Shown in pieces: positions 10,559-21,198 of a stretch of 64,000 nt of DNA (its first letter is position 1; each line of letters begins with the position of its first letter). The position numbers and the translations under genes are program-made. The notes under the pieces were generated by a model, which was given only the letters and a program-made list of their open reading frames with translations, was not told where the DNA came from and did no database searches. The stretch covers positions 62,001 to 126,000 of the forward strand of contig MU006227.1 in NCBI GenBank assembly GCA_010093685.1. Reading direction: 5' to 3'. The stretch is from Ophiobolus disseminans (taxonomy: Eukaryota > Ascomycota > Dothideomycetes > Pleosporales > Phaeosphaeriaceae).

Positions 10559-11497
10559 TCAAGGCTTCTTTCTCTTCTCGGGAGATTTTTGTTGAGTCAC
10601 GCAAGAACCGGATGAAGCCGCCGCGGTACTACATGACGCGGGCGGAGCATCAGCTTGCGCCCTCGTCGCAGCGGTCCTCGAAGACTCAGCACCGGTCGAA
10701 GATTGGCCTTCCTGAATGTTTCTCGCTTGCCTCTTGGTTGCCCCGCCCTTTCTAGCACCAAGGACAGGACCACTTGTAGGAAGAGTCCATTGTAAATTCA
10801 TTGGTTCTGCACTCGGATCTGTGTTAGCGCGTCGTGGTGGAGTTGAACCTTGGGCTGAGGCTCATTCACTGTGGACGTTACTAGCGGGTTGTGCTGGAGT
10901 TGATCCTTGGGCTGAAGACGTTCCTTTCCGTACGTCATTAAGGTGTTGTGGTGCAGTTGATCCTTCGACTGGAGGTCTTCCCCTCAGGACGCCATTATTC
11001 GCATCGATATTGCCTGTACTACTCCTTGGACCTATGGTAAATTTTAGGCCAGCAGCAGGTTGTGAAACAGGAGCTTGCGTAGAGCTTTGAGTTGCGGGAC
11101 CAGCGGCAGAGCTTGAGGATCCGTCCGCTGGCTTTGGATCCACAATCGAGCTTATCTTCATAGCATCAGGCGCAGCTCTGCTGGAGCCATGAGTTGAACG
11201 AGAGGAGTGCCTTGCCGTCGAGCCGGACGTATCACCCAGCACCGTTGTACTCCTTCCTCGCGTAGCCGCTACCTCACCCTCCGCTGCTGGATAATGGACC
11301 TCCTTTTCCTTTCCTTTCCCCCTCGTCTTTTTCGTAGGTGGGGATTTAGACGTAGAGACGCGCTGGCGAGTCGAAGAAGGTTGTCTATTGGAGCGACTTG
11401 TCCCTCTAGGACCACGTCCAGTGTCCTGGCGCTCCGAAGAAGCTTCTCGACTCTCACGCTCGGGCGTTGGGGTCGAAAATATATTGTGCATATTCAT
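10559..11497 (-). CDS. Unrecognised Ser/Thr/Arg/Pro-rich basic protein, one intron
   Basis: I do not recognise this protein. The frame is open from ATG 11497 to a stop at 10559 except for one TGA at 10864-10862. A 51-nt intron (10869-10819) beginning GTGAAT and ending GCTAACACAG removes that stop and keeps frame (phase 1 on both sides), giving 295 residues. The product is low-complexity and basic. An Arg/Lys-rich stretch (PPTKKTRGKGKEKEVHYPAA) sits in the N-terminal half, followed by Ser/Ala/Gln-rich parts. Tandem protein repeats of the type AQGSTPAQP occur just before and inside the intron, so the intron appears to be made from repeat sequence. If the intron is not spliced, this would be a truncated 211-residue protein. 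Confidence 0.5.
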
Positions 11498-12848
11498 GAT
11501 CTAAGGTATGAAGTTTCTCCGCGCGGCCCAAGTATCGAGGTGTTGGATATGAGAGAATCGTGAAGCACGAAGGTAGGTACTGGGAGTACAGTCTTCCACC
11601 GGAGTCGAACTAAGAGAAGAGAAGAGTAGGGAGGATTGGTTTTCGCTCAGCAAATAGGTACTTGGATGGTCGTAGGTAAGGGTGGTAGGCGTCGTAGGCG
11701 TTGGTGTGTAATGTATGCGCGATCGTCCGAATACGCTGAGCCCAAATGCGAAGAAGATGCCAGATCCCCCGCCAAGCTCGTGACTACGAAAGTGAACAGA
11801 AGAAGTAGTCTAAGTAATCGAAAGAGAAAGTCCCGATAATATCAAAGATCCCAGATCTTTCGTCAAGCCAATGGTTTATTGTTGTGTAGTTGTGTAGTTG
11901 TGTATAGAAGTCTTGAAGAAGTAGTGTGTTTTGAGGAAAAGAAAGTCAAAAAAAGCCAACGTAAAATGTACTTATATGGGGCCCGATAGCGTGAAGTGCA
12001 GACTTCGTTACCCGACTTCAATATTGTTGAAGACTGCAAACGGGATAAGACCCTGGGCTTCACGATCCGCATGACAGTAACAGAAGTTGAGTACGAAAAT
12101 GAGGATCCAAACGCAGAGTCTGCGCAGTCTTGCTCAAGGGCGTGACAAAGTCGGTACCATTCACGGAGATGCGCCAATAATGCGACAACCATGCACAACA
12201 TGAAAAGCGCTTGCAGAATAGGGGTGTATAGCAACTCTCGACACAAACAATAACGGGAAGAACAAAATAGGGAGCCGTGACGTGAACATCCAGGAAGTCG
12301 CAAACGCGGAGGCCGTCGCGTAACATAAGCTAGGAAGTCACAAAAGAGGAAGCCGCTGCGGGATACATTATGGGAAGTGGCGACGCGATCAAGCTCCAAA
12401 CGCGACGTAATGAGCTGAATCGCAGATACCGCATCGATCTTGAGTGGGCAGTAACAAACATCACAGCACTACACGAAGAGAAAGAGATTTAAAGGACACA
12501 CGAGCAAGCTGCAGAATTCATATTGTGAAAAAATATAAAACTATTAATAAACAACAATCGAAGCCACAAGCTTTACAACGAGATAAAAAAGGTAACGGTA
12601 GAAGTAACTGCCTAAGAACAGGCAAGGAAGAAGGAAGTACAAAGAATCGAACGACTAGGACATAAGCCAAAAAAAAACGCCAGAATATAAGCAGAAGACA
12701 CGAGAATCAAGACAAGAAAACCCTCGACCAAATCCCCATCGAACCGAATCAAGAAACACGCCGCCACTACAGTCCTTCACCTCAACCCACTCACCCCATT
12801 CCCTGCATCTCCCCTCCTTCCGCTTCCCCAGCCCGGCCTCCTCAGCGT
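11498..12848. other. Gene-poor, partly A-rich spacer
   Basis: No supported gene in about 1.35 kb. 12440-12780 is A-rich on the plus strand. As the 3' flank of the minus-strand gene ending at 12849, part of it may be UTR. A 178-codon minus ORF (12399-11863) was examined and shows no recognisable protein character. Confidence 0.5.
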
Positions 12849-14044
12849 CTACGCACCATCAGTCGCCGGCGTTTTCTGCCTCTTGCCCCTATCCGAAGAC
12901 TTAGTCTTCGAGCCTGAGCCCGAGCCCTCAGCATGAGACGTGGCTGTGCGCTTCTTGACTCCGCTAACGGGTGGGGCAGTGGGTTTGAGGCTCAGGTATC
13001 CGAATTGGAGGTCGGCGGCGGAGGGAGCGGGGTGCCTACTGAATGAGTTTGGCAGAGTGCGTTTCCTAGTCGGGCCTTGCGGGGCGCGCGAGGAGGAGCG
13101 GGAGCGTGCGGTTGGGCTGTTGCGTGCGCTTTGGATTGGACTTGAGGTAGCAGCTGGGTTCTTTTCGGGCCCTTTGCCTTTGCCTTTGCTGGCGGTGGAG
13201 CGATCAGGCGGGACTGGGGTTGGGCTTACGCTGGGCTTGAGTCAATGTCCATAGGGTCTGATGCAAGGTCGCCTTTCTTAGCGGGGGCTTTTCCTTTGTT
13301 GGAAGAAGACCCTACGGGAGAGTTTGAGTTTGATCTCGGGAAAGATTCAGGGAAATCGAACAAGTCCGGAAGTTCATTGGCAGGACTGGAAGAGCGGGAA
13401 CGCCTACCCAACCCTGAATTGCCGCCTCTGGATCCGAGTGCAGATTTCGGAGCGAAGTCTGCAGGAACGGGAGTTTTAGTTCATGACCGCGATCTTGAAG
13501 AGCCGGGCGGCGGTTTTGAAGTGCCGGGACAATTAGCACTCTGAGAGCTAGATCTAGCAGGTGTGGCTCCTCGTCCTGATCGACCCCCGCCAGCGTGTGG
13601 TAATAAGATGTGCCCTCGTTTTAGAGCAGCCGATACTTGCTTGTCCATGGCTTCTATAAGCGAATTATGCTTTTCCTCGGTGTAACGTCCAAACTGGTTT
13701 CCATCTGGTCCTTTATTGAGATATGTCACTGTCACTCCAGGTGGAAGAGGTGGATAAGGCTCTGGTTCCAGAAGCATATAGAACACACGATGTATATGCG
13801 CATTTCGTCGATGTGGATGGATCGGAGTAGTATAATGGGAACGGTGTGTTAGGCGCCAGTGCGTTCTGAGAGGATTCGGCTTTGAATCTTTTCCAAGTTC
13901 CGCGCAAGGTTCAACCAACTCAATGGTTTTAATGTTGCCACACTCTTTCTTTGCTTTATCCGGTTCCCTTCCATAGGCATGGCATGTTTCGATGGGAACT
14001 ATGACATCGTCGCAGCGATGGCTTTGTCCTGCTCCTCCCAGCAA
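12849..14044 (-). CDS. Unrecognised Ser/Arg-rich protein; start and one splice unresolved
   Basis: I do not recognise this protein. A minus-strand frame is open from the stop-flanked position 14044. Its first in-frame ATG is at 13777, so either translation starts there or an upstream exon supplies the start. The first part contains a charged segment (DGNQFGRYTEEKHNSLIEA) and a Gly/Ser/Arg-rich stretch ending SRSRS at an in-frame TGA (13483-13481). The same frame resumes directly after that TGA and runs to 13231, suggesting an intron ending CTGCAG around 13465. A second splice, 41 nt (13229-13189, GTAAGC...CCGCCAG), restores frame into a final Ser/Arg/Lys-rich exon ending TAG at 12851-12849. 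The low complexity and imperfect introns leave a pseudogene possible. Confidence 0.4.
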
Positions 14045-14233
14045 TTGTCAAACAGGTATGATAGTGAACACACATCGTGCTTGTCGTCGGTTATTGGATA
14101 TAACTAAGTAAAGCCTTAATACCAAGATACTTGTCGGAAAGAAGATCGTGCGGAAGGTTCGAGGTTCTTTACAAAGGTTGTAGACGCTTGTTGATAGCAG
14201 ATGGTCCTTGTGGAAAGGGAGTTCTGGAGAGAG

Positions 14234-14442
14234 ACGAAGATGCCGGATCGTTCGCCAAAGTAAGCGTGGTAACCGCACAGATCGGAACCAAAGTATTGTG
14301 AAGTAGCAGGTCCTAGGAGTCGACGAAGATGCCAGATCTCTCGTCGCGGGTAGCCAGAATAGTCGTAAGTATTGGTGTTGGTGATCGAGAACTTGGAGAT
14401 GGAGGTCAAAAGATGTCGAAGATACCAGGTCGTTCGCCAAAG
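14234..14442. repeat. Degenerate tandem repeat, about 90-bp period, three copies
   Basis: The block GACGAAGATGCCGGATCGTT recurs in diverged form starting near 14234, 14322 and 14414. The first and third copies share TCGTTCGCCAAAGT. The spacing is 88 and 92 bp. Confidence 0.6.
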
Positions 14443-14815
14443 TCTGTATGATGGTTGTTCTTGGTAAGTCGTAAATTGTGGGTTGTAGCCAAAGTAAATC
14501 GTAGTGTAATGTATCGAGGATAGTGTTTTCTGCAGAAGAGAAGTGTACAGAGCTAGAAAAACCCTTTATATGCGCCAGCCAGCGTGCTGTGAAAGACGCC
14601 GACTTCATGCTCCAAACACCAATGTACCTCAGACTTCCTAAAAAAGCAGACGTATGTGACGAAAATGAACATCTTCATGGCGATACTCGATTGTGTCCGC
14701 AGCGGGAGAACGTCGCACATATGAAGGCCCAAACGGCACGATCGAGGATTTGAAACCATGAGAATGAAGAGTGTGATAAATATAACGATAGAGAGCCTCA
14801 TGAGCGGTTTGATTG

Positions 14816-15085
14816 GACGCAAGGACAAGGAACAAAGTCCAGACTTGAAGGTACAAACAGCCGAGAATGAATCTCGTAGTTGGCAAACAACATGTACGTG
14901 ATAAGACTGAGACTATGCTATGTAAGCATTTGCCGGTCGGAGCCTCGCGAACAGTTCGATTGCATATAAGGCCAAGAAACAAAGTCCAGACGTGAAGGTA
15001 CAAACAGGTGCAATTGAATGCCGCAGTCAGTGAACAATATGCGTGATGGGACTGAGGCTATGTAAGTGTTTGCCCGGCAAGTTCA
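14816..15085. repeat. Two-copy tandem repeat, period 147 bp
   Basis: ACAAAGTCCAGACTTGAAGG at about 14832 recurs with one change at about 14979. Both are followed by TACAAACAG, and later by a shared CTATGTAAG...TTTGCC segment (about 14920 and 15060). Confidence 0.7.
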
Positions 15086-15182
15086 ACACGGAAGGAAGAA
15101 CGAGTTGTTTGCGAGCCCTCACGCGGGATGAACCCCGAATGTGAAGATGCTTTGCTTGAAGTCGGCGGCTGTTCTGTTGTAT

Positions 15183-16203
15183 CTACTCTTTATTCCGTTT
15201 CGCCGCCATCATCTCTCGATACGTTTCGATGATCGTCTTCCGTTGTTCCGCTACCTCCTCTCTCTTCCTTAAACTACCCACGTCCTTGGGTACGTTTCCG
15301 ACCTTTGCACCGGCACCATTCTTGACCTTGAAGATCTCCCGCGGGACTTTCGTAAATTCGGGCGGTGCGGAGACGACATCGTGTAGCCCTTTTCTCGTTT
15401 CTCTTGTACGCTTGAGCGCTTCGAATTCGTCTTCGCTGTTGTTGTCGATCTCGCCGATGAGAAGCTTGCGCTTGTTCTTCTTCGAAGCCTTTCGCTTTTT
15501 GTTGGATGTGGTGGGGAGGTCACTGGTCTTGTCTTCCCATAATGCGGCGCGCTCGTCGTCTTCTTCCTCAGCAAGTTCGCGCTCTTCTTCCTCCTTCTCG
15601 CGAATGCGCACTTCCTCTTCGCGCCAGCCCTTCTGGAGGCGCTTGAGTTTGCGCTCATGCTTTGTGACACGGTGGTCGCTGACTCCTGCGAGCTTTTTGC
15701 CGGATTTTGAGATGCCGGACAAAGGTAGTGCTGCATCCACTCGAGCGCGAAACTCGAACATGGACTCTCCGGGCTGAATCTTCAATGCCACACTGTCTGC
15801 CTTTTGTTGCGTCTCGCTTTTTCCGGCGTTGATTTGCTCTGTATCCTCCAACGCCTTCTGCTGCTCTTGTTTCTTCTGCTTCTTTGACTTCACAGCTCCG
15901 TCATCCAAGCCTGAACGTTTCGGCTTCGTGCCTTTCGAGAAAGCCATGAGGCGCGCAAAGGCCTTGGGGGTGTCATCGACGCCATAGCCTTCGACATGAC
16001 CTGTCTTGCGCTTCTTGGCTTTTGGTGCAGAGCTGAAGGTGCGTGCCTTGCCGACGGGGAGCGATGTTGCGTGTAAGGTTGGTGGAAGATTGAATCTGCG
16101 CAGTGACCGTTAGCGATGTACAGTCAAACATGTCTGATTTAGAAAATTAGACTCACTGATTCTCATCGTCGTCATCCGCTCTGCGCTTGTGTTTGTGCGG
16201 CAT
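15183..16203 (-). CDS. Conserved basic coiled-coil protein, CCDC137-like, probably nucleolar
   Basis: The protein has 319 residues in two exons (16203-16157 and 16095-15183). A 61-nt intron (GTGAGT...GCGCAG) lies in phase 2, after only 15 codons. It starts MPHKHKRRADDDDEN and contains a central segment (ALKIQPGESMFEFRARVDAA), then KHERKLKRLQKGW and a long Glu/Arg coiled coil, with several Lys/Arg clusters (KKRKASKKNKRK). Ascomycete orthologues start in the same way and are annotated as conserved hypothetical proteins. The layout recalls animal CCDC137. A nucleolar or ribosome-biogenesis role is inference from composition only. It sits tail-side to Mgm1, which is on the same strand. Confidence 0.72.
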
Positions 16204-16540
16204 TGTGACTTGTTATGTTGTGTGTGTGGGGTGTTGGCGCGGCTCGCGGTTCACATTTCGACGTCGCGAAAAAGATGCAGGGATCATGGCAGATGTGGGG
16301 CAAACTCCGCGTTAGCGTCCAGAACCACGTGCGTTCGCTCTGCATAACATATTGAGGTAGCTACTTTCAAGATGTATCGTACTTTCTGTATCTACAAAGA
16401 AGTTTAACCATCTGCTAACATTGATGGAGAAGCGAAGTATCTATTCAAAGTTCCTAGTCGTTCCCTGGTATCACCGCCCAAACGCCACTACACCGTACAG
16501 TCTATGCGTGGAAACGTAATAATCATACATGCGCTATCAT

Positions 16541-19504
16541 CTAGAAGAGACTCCATCCACCCTTCCGCGCACCACCATCTCTGTCCCTCAATGCTCGCTC
16601 CTCCCGTCTCGACATCATGCGTTTTTCTCTCTGCTCCAGTTGGCGAAGACCCTCCATCTCCTTGAGTACGTGCTCGAGAAGCTCCTTGCGACGCACGACA
16701 TCAAGATGGCGCTTGATTTTGGGATCTTCCTTGGCAAAACGATCGACTTCTTCTTGGGTCAGGCCGCGGCCGAGGCGGGCGTCGAGCTCGCGGGGGAACT
16801 AGTGGCATTGTTAGTGTGGACTCTTTGTCTTGAAATATCGTGAAAAGCCTTACTAGATAGTAGAACTTGGAGAGTAGCTCAGCATCGAGGAAAAGATCAG
16901 CCGTAGTGGTGAGCTTATCGGCCACAGCATCTAGGAAAACTTCGGGACAGTAGTATTTGTTCTTCTTGGTAGCGCACTGCTTGCTCTTCACGGCGAGGAG
17001 GCGAAGTTTGAGGACATCGACGCGGTCTCGAAGGAATACTGCTTCACGACCTGTGTCTTTGATCAGTATTTTCCAGGGGCCGTACAAACAATCACATACC
17101 TTTCGCCAACAGGGCTGAACTGAAACCTCCAGCACCGCCAACACCATCGCCTTCTAGAACGACTTGCCCGCTTCGCACACGGTCGATAAAGGATATAACG
17201 TCCCTGACTCGCTTGCGTCCACCCATCTGATCTTCGAGATGCTTTACAGCAGATTCACAGACTTTGAGCTCGTCCTTAAGCGCCGTTGTTACATTCTCTC
17301 GGCCCTTTGCCCACTCGTGATCCTCGACTTCGATGCGATACTTGTACGGCTTGATGCAAATCTCCAGCTCGTCCGAGATGTCGTAAGACAGATCTTTCAA
17401 TATCGATGTCGAGGCTTCGGTTATGGCTTGTCGTGCAAAAGGATGTGCGGCGAATCGTGAGTTCGTGATGAGGCGGTCAATGTGTGCTTGTAGTGCATTG
17501 GCGACTACACTGGTCGCTAATCGGCCAACACCAAGCTTGGTCAATGCTGCGCTCGAGCTGTCGAGCTTAATCTTCCAAATCTGGTCGTCGCCATCAATGT
17601 CGGCCTTTGCGAGGTTGCTCAAAGGATCCGGATCCGGGAACGGGACACTAAGGTCATCGAATGGTCGATTCCAGTACCGTTGTGCGAGCAGATTCAAGAC
17701 TTGCTGGTCAAGCTCGTGTTTGAGCAGTTCGCGGACCTGTGGACGACCAAATTGTTCTGTGAAGCCGCGGAAGGAGTGTTTGAAAGAATCGAGGGACTCG
17801 GCTAGGTAGGACTCGGCGCTCAATGGGCGCTCGTTATACTGGACCTTGTACTCATAGGTTGCCTCGGCCAATTCACGCTGGATGGCTTCGCTAGTTGTCT
17901 TGAGACTACCCGCCATTGTCTGCTCGAGGACGTGCATAAGCTTCTTCTTGAGGTTCATGGTTCCGACTGCAAGGTGGGAATCTGGAGAGAATTCTTGGTG
18001 AGACGAAAAGAATGCAGCCTCATTCTTGGTGATGGCGTTGGTGATGTTCCCATTGCCGCGTGTGAACAGCTTGTTGCCGCCAGCACCGGCAGGGACACGA
18101 CATACTACACCCACGTATCCAAGTCGCAGAGCGTACTTCTTGTCGGTCAGGAGACTCGCACCACGCTCGGCGTCGACAAGGTCCATCTTTGTGATTACAC
18201 CAATCGTTCGCTCGCCTCGTGGATCTACCTTGCGAGATGCCCGAAGTGCAGTGCTGTTGGCCAGATCGACATCAGCCGCCGAGATGGCGAGGATGACATT
18301 CGGCGCCCGAATGTACCTCTCGCATAATGCGGAAATCTTCTCTTTCAGCTCGGGTGGCTGATCTCGTCCAACGACTTGAATGTAGCCAGGCAGATCAATC
18401 AGTTGCAGGTCAGGGACGTTTGGAGAGTATATCCGTAGCTGGATAGGATCGTCTGAAACACAGTCGGATGCTGGTACCGCCAGGTTCAGGTCTGTTAGGG
18501 TCTTTTGGATTTGAGTGAAGTCCGTGACCTTGCCTAGTCGTAGAGCAGGGAATTCGCCGTACTCGGCCTGTGCGTCTGGAGTGTTGACCAGTGTGAGCTC
18601 AATTGGCCGGCGTGTGACCATGTTGTGGCCCTTGGGCAGGAATTCGTGTCCGACAATGGCCTCCAAGACTGAACTCTTTCCAGAGGATTGCGACCCGATG
18701 ACGACGATGGACGGGAGGGTGAGAGTGTCTGATTGCCCGACCGTCTGTAGCAGACCCCGTATTTCAATCATCTTCTTCGTGAGCATCATCATCTGCTCGT
18801 CTCGCGCAATCTTCTCGCCCTCCTGCTTGTCCTCGTCATCATCCTTGTCATATCCAAAAGCTGCGGCTGCTGTTGCACCTGCTGCAGCTGTCCCAGCACC
18901 GCTTTGCCTTGGCTCTTCCGGGCCTCGACCGCCACCGTTGCTGCTTCCAGCACCACCGCTCTCGTCTTTTGCAAGGAGACGTTGTAGCCATTCGGGGTAT
19001 TGCACCTTGTCCATATCCTCTTTGGTCTGGTTCCAGCCCTTCCCTAGCTGGTCAAACACGCTATTTGCTGTGCCAAGCGCACCGCCAGCGAATTCGGTTG
19101 CGCCATCTTTTGTCCGATGGAAAAGGTCGAGGGCGAATGTTCCTGCCTCTGTTCCCAGTCAGTAGCCATAGGGTGAGTGCCTCACAACATTACGTACGGC
19201 CAGCCTGGTATTGTATGTACGACACTCCAGCGACCACCGCCCCCCCAGCGGCAGCGCCTACAGTCGCAAATTTGGTGACGAGCTTCGGTATTACCCGCGC
19301 AAAGGATATCGACCGTGTGGCGGGGATGTTGTGCAGCGCATAGCTACCGAGGGGCCATGGTCGGCGCTTGATAAGGCGAAGGCCAGCTTCGTTGCGTAGT
19401 AGTCCGCCGGCCGGGAGAACGTTGGTAGTATAGAGCCGTGGGGTGAAAAGAGGCGTTCGGCGCGCGAGCGTGGCAAGGCGTGTCGCGACAAGCCTGCCGC
19501 TCAT
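16541..19504 (-). CDS. MGM1: Mitochondrial dynamin-like GTPase Mgm1 (OPA1 orthologue)
   Basis: This inner-membrane dynamin drives mitochondrial inner-membrane fusion and crista shaping. It has 936 residues in four exons: 19504-19198, 19148-17100, 17050-16854 and 16798-16541. The introns are 49, 49 and 55 nt and all keep frame. The N-terminus is an Arg-rich presequence (MSGRLVATRLATLARR), then a membrane segment VGAAAGGAVVAGVSYIQY at residues about 82-99. GTPase motifs are G1 GSQSSGKSS (254-262), G3 DLPG (354-357) and G4 TKMD (422-425). Middle and stalk regions follow. The last two exons encode the GED-like end (LDARLGRGLTQEEVDRFAKE) terminating GGWSLF. Length and order match fungal Mgm1. Processing by a rhomboid protease is known for the family; the cleavage site was not mapped here. 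Confidence 0.95.
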
Positions 19505-19777
19505 ATTGACGACGAAGATTGGCCGATCTGGTATGAATCACACATGGAAACTTGAGGGTGGAGGGCGGTAGGGTGGCAGTTTTGGTACAGGTAGCGCCAT
19601 CTTCTGATGCACGTCACACTTTTGGCGTGCCGAGCCCGACGACGCTAGCGTCCCATGTGCTGCAACCCTGGTGCAAGGTTCACACCACTACCACGAAGAT
19701 GTCGAAAATGTACAGAATGTGTATTAATTCGCTGGGATGTCTTTTCTATACACCAGGAACACTGTGTCCGTCCAGCT

Positions 19778-20779
19778 CTACTTCAGACACAGTATCGCAC
19801 GTTCTCCAAAGGCATGCAGCACCGACCCTTCCTCTTTGATCATGTCCCGCAGCCAGTTCCTGGACCCTTCCACCTCTCTGCTTGCAAACTTAACAAGCAA
19901 GAAGCCTCTGACGTTGGCTGCACTCCAGATCAACCCTTCTGCTTTCTCCCGCTGCTGTCGATCATGCTGTCTCTGTTCTTTGGGCGTGAGGTCTGGTTGC
20001 ACAGCGTCCCCCCAATTCCTGCCACCTATGCGCGGCAGAGCCTCGAACTCATCTGTGAAGAACTTTGCTAGCGACGCGAATATGGGCCCTCGGATGATGA
20101 GAGTGCCGAATACAGCACACCCATCCATCCGTGACGAGAGCGCCATGTCCGTCCGGCCGTGCTTGTCCAAAATCAGGTTATCCCTTAGTAAAAGCCTCCT
20201 CCTTCCAGCGTCATCGGTGGTCCACACTTCGTTCCGACTCTTATATTCGTGAATGTCCCAGTTCTCGCCACGCGCTGATCGTCCACTAGTAACCCAATCG
20301 CATGCACATAGACTTCCCTTCTCTTTCTCAAGGTGATAGATTTGCGATTGAGCAAATGCTGTATGCGCAAAGGGTTGCACTGGGTCGGGGAGGTATACCA
20401 ACGCTGCATCGTTACGCAAATGGACAGTCATGTGCTGTCGAGACAACAAGAGCGGATCGGGTGTCTTGAAGATCTTGGTTGAGCCTTGCGTAAGGAGAAT
20501 GAGCCGCGTTCTACTGTCTAACCGAACATCCAAGTCAATTGTATCGCCTGCCACAATACCGCCTCCATATGTGAGTAAGAAAACAGTATGTATAAGCCGT
20601 GGGGCATGTCCGTCTGCTCCGTGTGAGGGTGGAGGCAGCGGATCCGGGGCGACCAGCTTCAGCGGATATTGGTAAGAAACATTACGAAGAACTGGCTTGT
20701 CTGGTGGCAAGACTTCGAGTACTATGGACCCGTGGCCTGCTTTGGAAGTAGATGAGCCGAAGGGAGAGACGAACGCCAT
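19778..20779 (-). CDS. Urease accessory protein UreD
   Basis: This 333-residue single-exon protein is the UreD/UreH family chaperone that helps load nickel into urease together with UreF and UreG. The start is ATG 20779-20777 (MAFVSPFGSSTSKAGHG), chosen over an upstream non-ATG extension. Family strings visible include HTVFLLTYGGGIVAGDTIDL, LILLTQGSTKIFKT and YLPDPVQPFAHTAFAQSQIY. The length is typical for fungal UreD (about 300-360). It lies between Mgm1 and, in divergent orientation, Tfc3, with 419 bp between the two start codons that must hold both promoters. No urease structural gene is in the window. Confidence 0.94.
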   Translation of the reverse strand: MAFVSPFGSSTSKAGHGSIVLEVLPPDKPVLRNVSYQYPLKLVAPDPLPPPSHGADGHAPRLIHTVFLLTYGGGIVAGDTIDLDVRLDSRTRLILLTQGSTKIFKTPDPLLLSRQHMTVHLRNDAALVYLPDPVQPFAHTAFAQSQIYHLEKEKGSLCACDWVTSGRSARGENWDIHEYKSRNEVWTTDDAGRRRLLLRDNLILDKHGRTDMALSSRMDGCAVFGTLIIRGPIFASLAKFFTDEFEALPRIGGRNWGDAVQPDLTPKEQRQHDRQQREKAEGLIWSAANVRGFLLVKFASREVEGSRNWLRDMIKEEGSVLHAFGERAILCLK

Positions 20780-21198
20780 ATCGAGGATTATCGCGTGGCA
20801 ATTTCTATCATCTTGGGGTGAAGGCAAGGAGAGTGAATTATGACCTTCAACAAAAGTATTCGAGGGTAAGAGACATACAAGAGCACAGTAGCTCGAGAAG
20901 CTCTCGCTCTTATACGAAACGTAGAAATGAATATAAGCGAACGCGAAGTGACGGGAAGTGAATACGGCGATACAAGTGTGCCTGCCAAAAGTCCAAGCGC
21001 GCAGCTTGGGCCACCCCACGCTAAGGAGACCCCCACCATCTTTTTGCGCTCTGCGAAACCCCGCTGCGCTGCACTCTGAAAGTCAACCCACCAACCGCGC
21101 CCGTTCGAACCCGCATAACGACACCCTACCATGCGCTAGGATCAATCCGCTGTCTTTTTCCTTCGTCGTGGGAGATGCAAGGGGACGGGTGGTCAAAG

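Larger units (their letters stand above)
14045..15182. other. Repeat-bearing spacer or long 5' leader
   Basis: No supported gene. On the minus strand this stretch is pyrimidine-rich and may be the leader of the gene ending at 12849. It contains two sets of degenerate tandem repeats, listed separately. A 186-codon minus ORF (14608-14048) simply reads through those repeats. Confidence 0.5.

Noticed and set aside
11863..12399. 178-codon minus ORF
   Set aside because: Composition is unlike the real genes here, with no conserved motif or sensible intron structure.
14048..14608. 186-codon minus ORF
   Set aside because: It reads through the ~90-bp degenerate tandem repeats and is Leu/Arg/Ser-rich without a recognisable fold; more likely a leader or non-coding.
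18515..19165. 216-codon plus ORF
   Set aside because: Antisense of the Mgm1 GTPase exon, which has clear dynamin motifs on the minus strand.
21095..21125. CCCGTTCGAACCCGC resembling a tRNA T-loop
   Set aside because: No cloverleaf partner arms; it lies in the UreD-Tfc3 promoter region.
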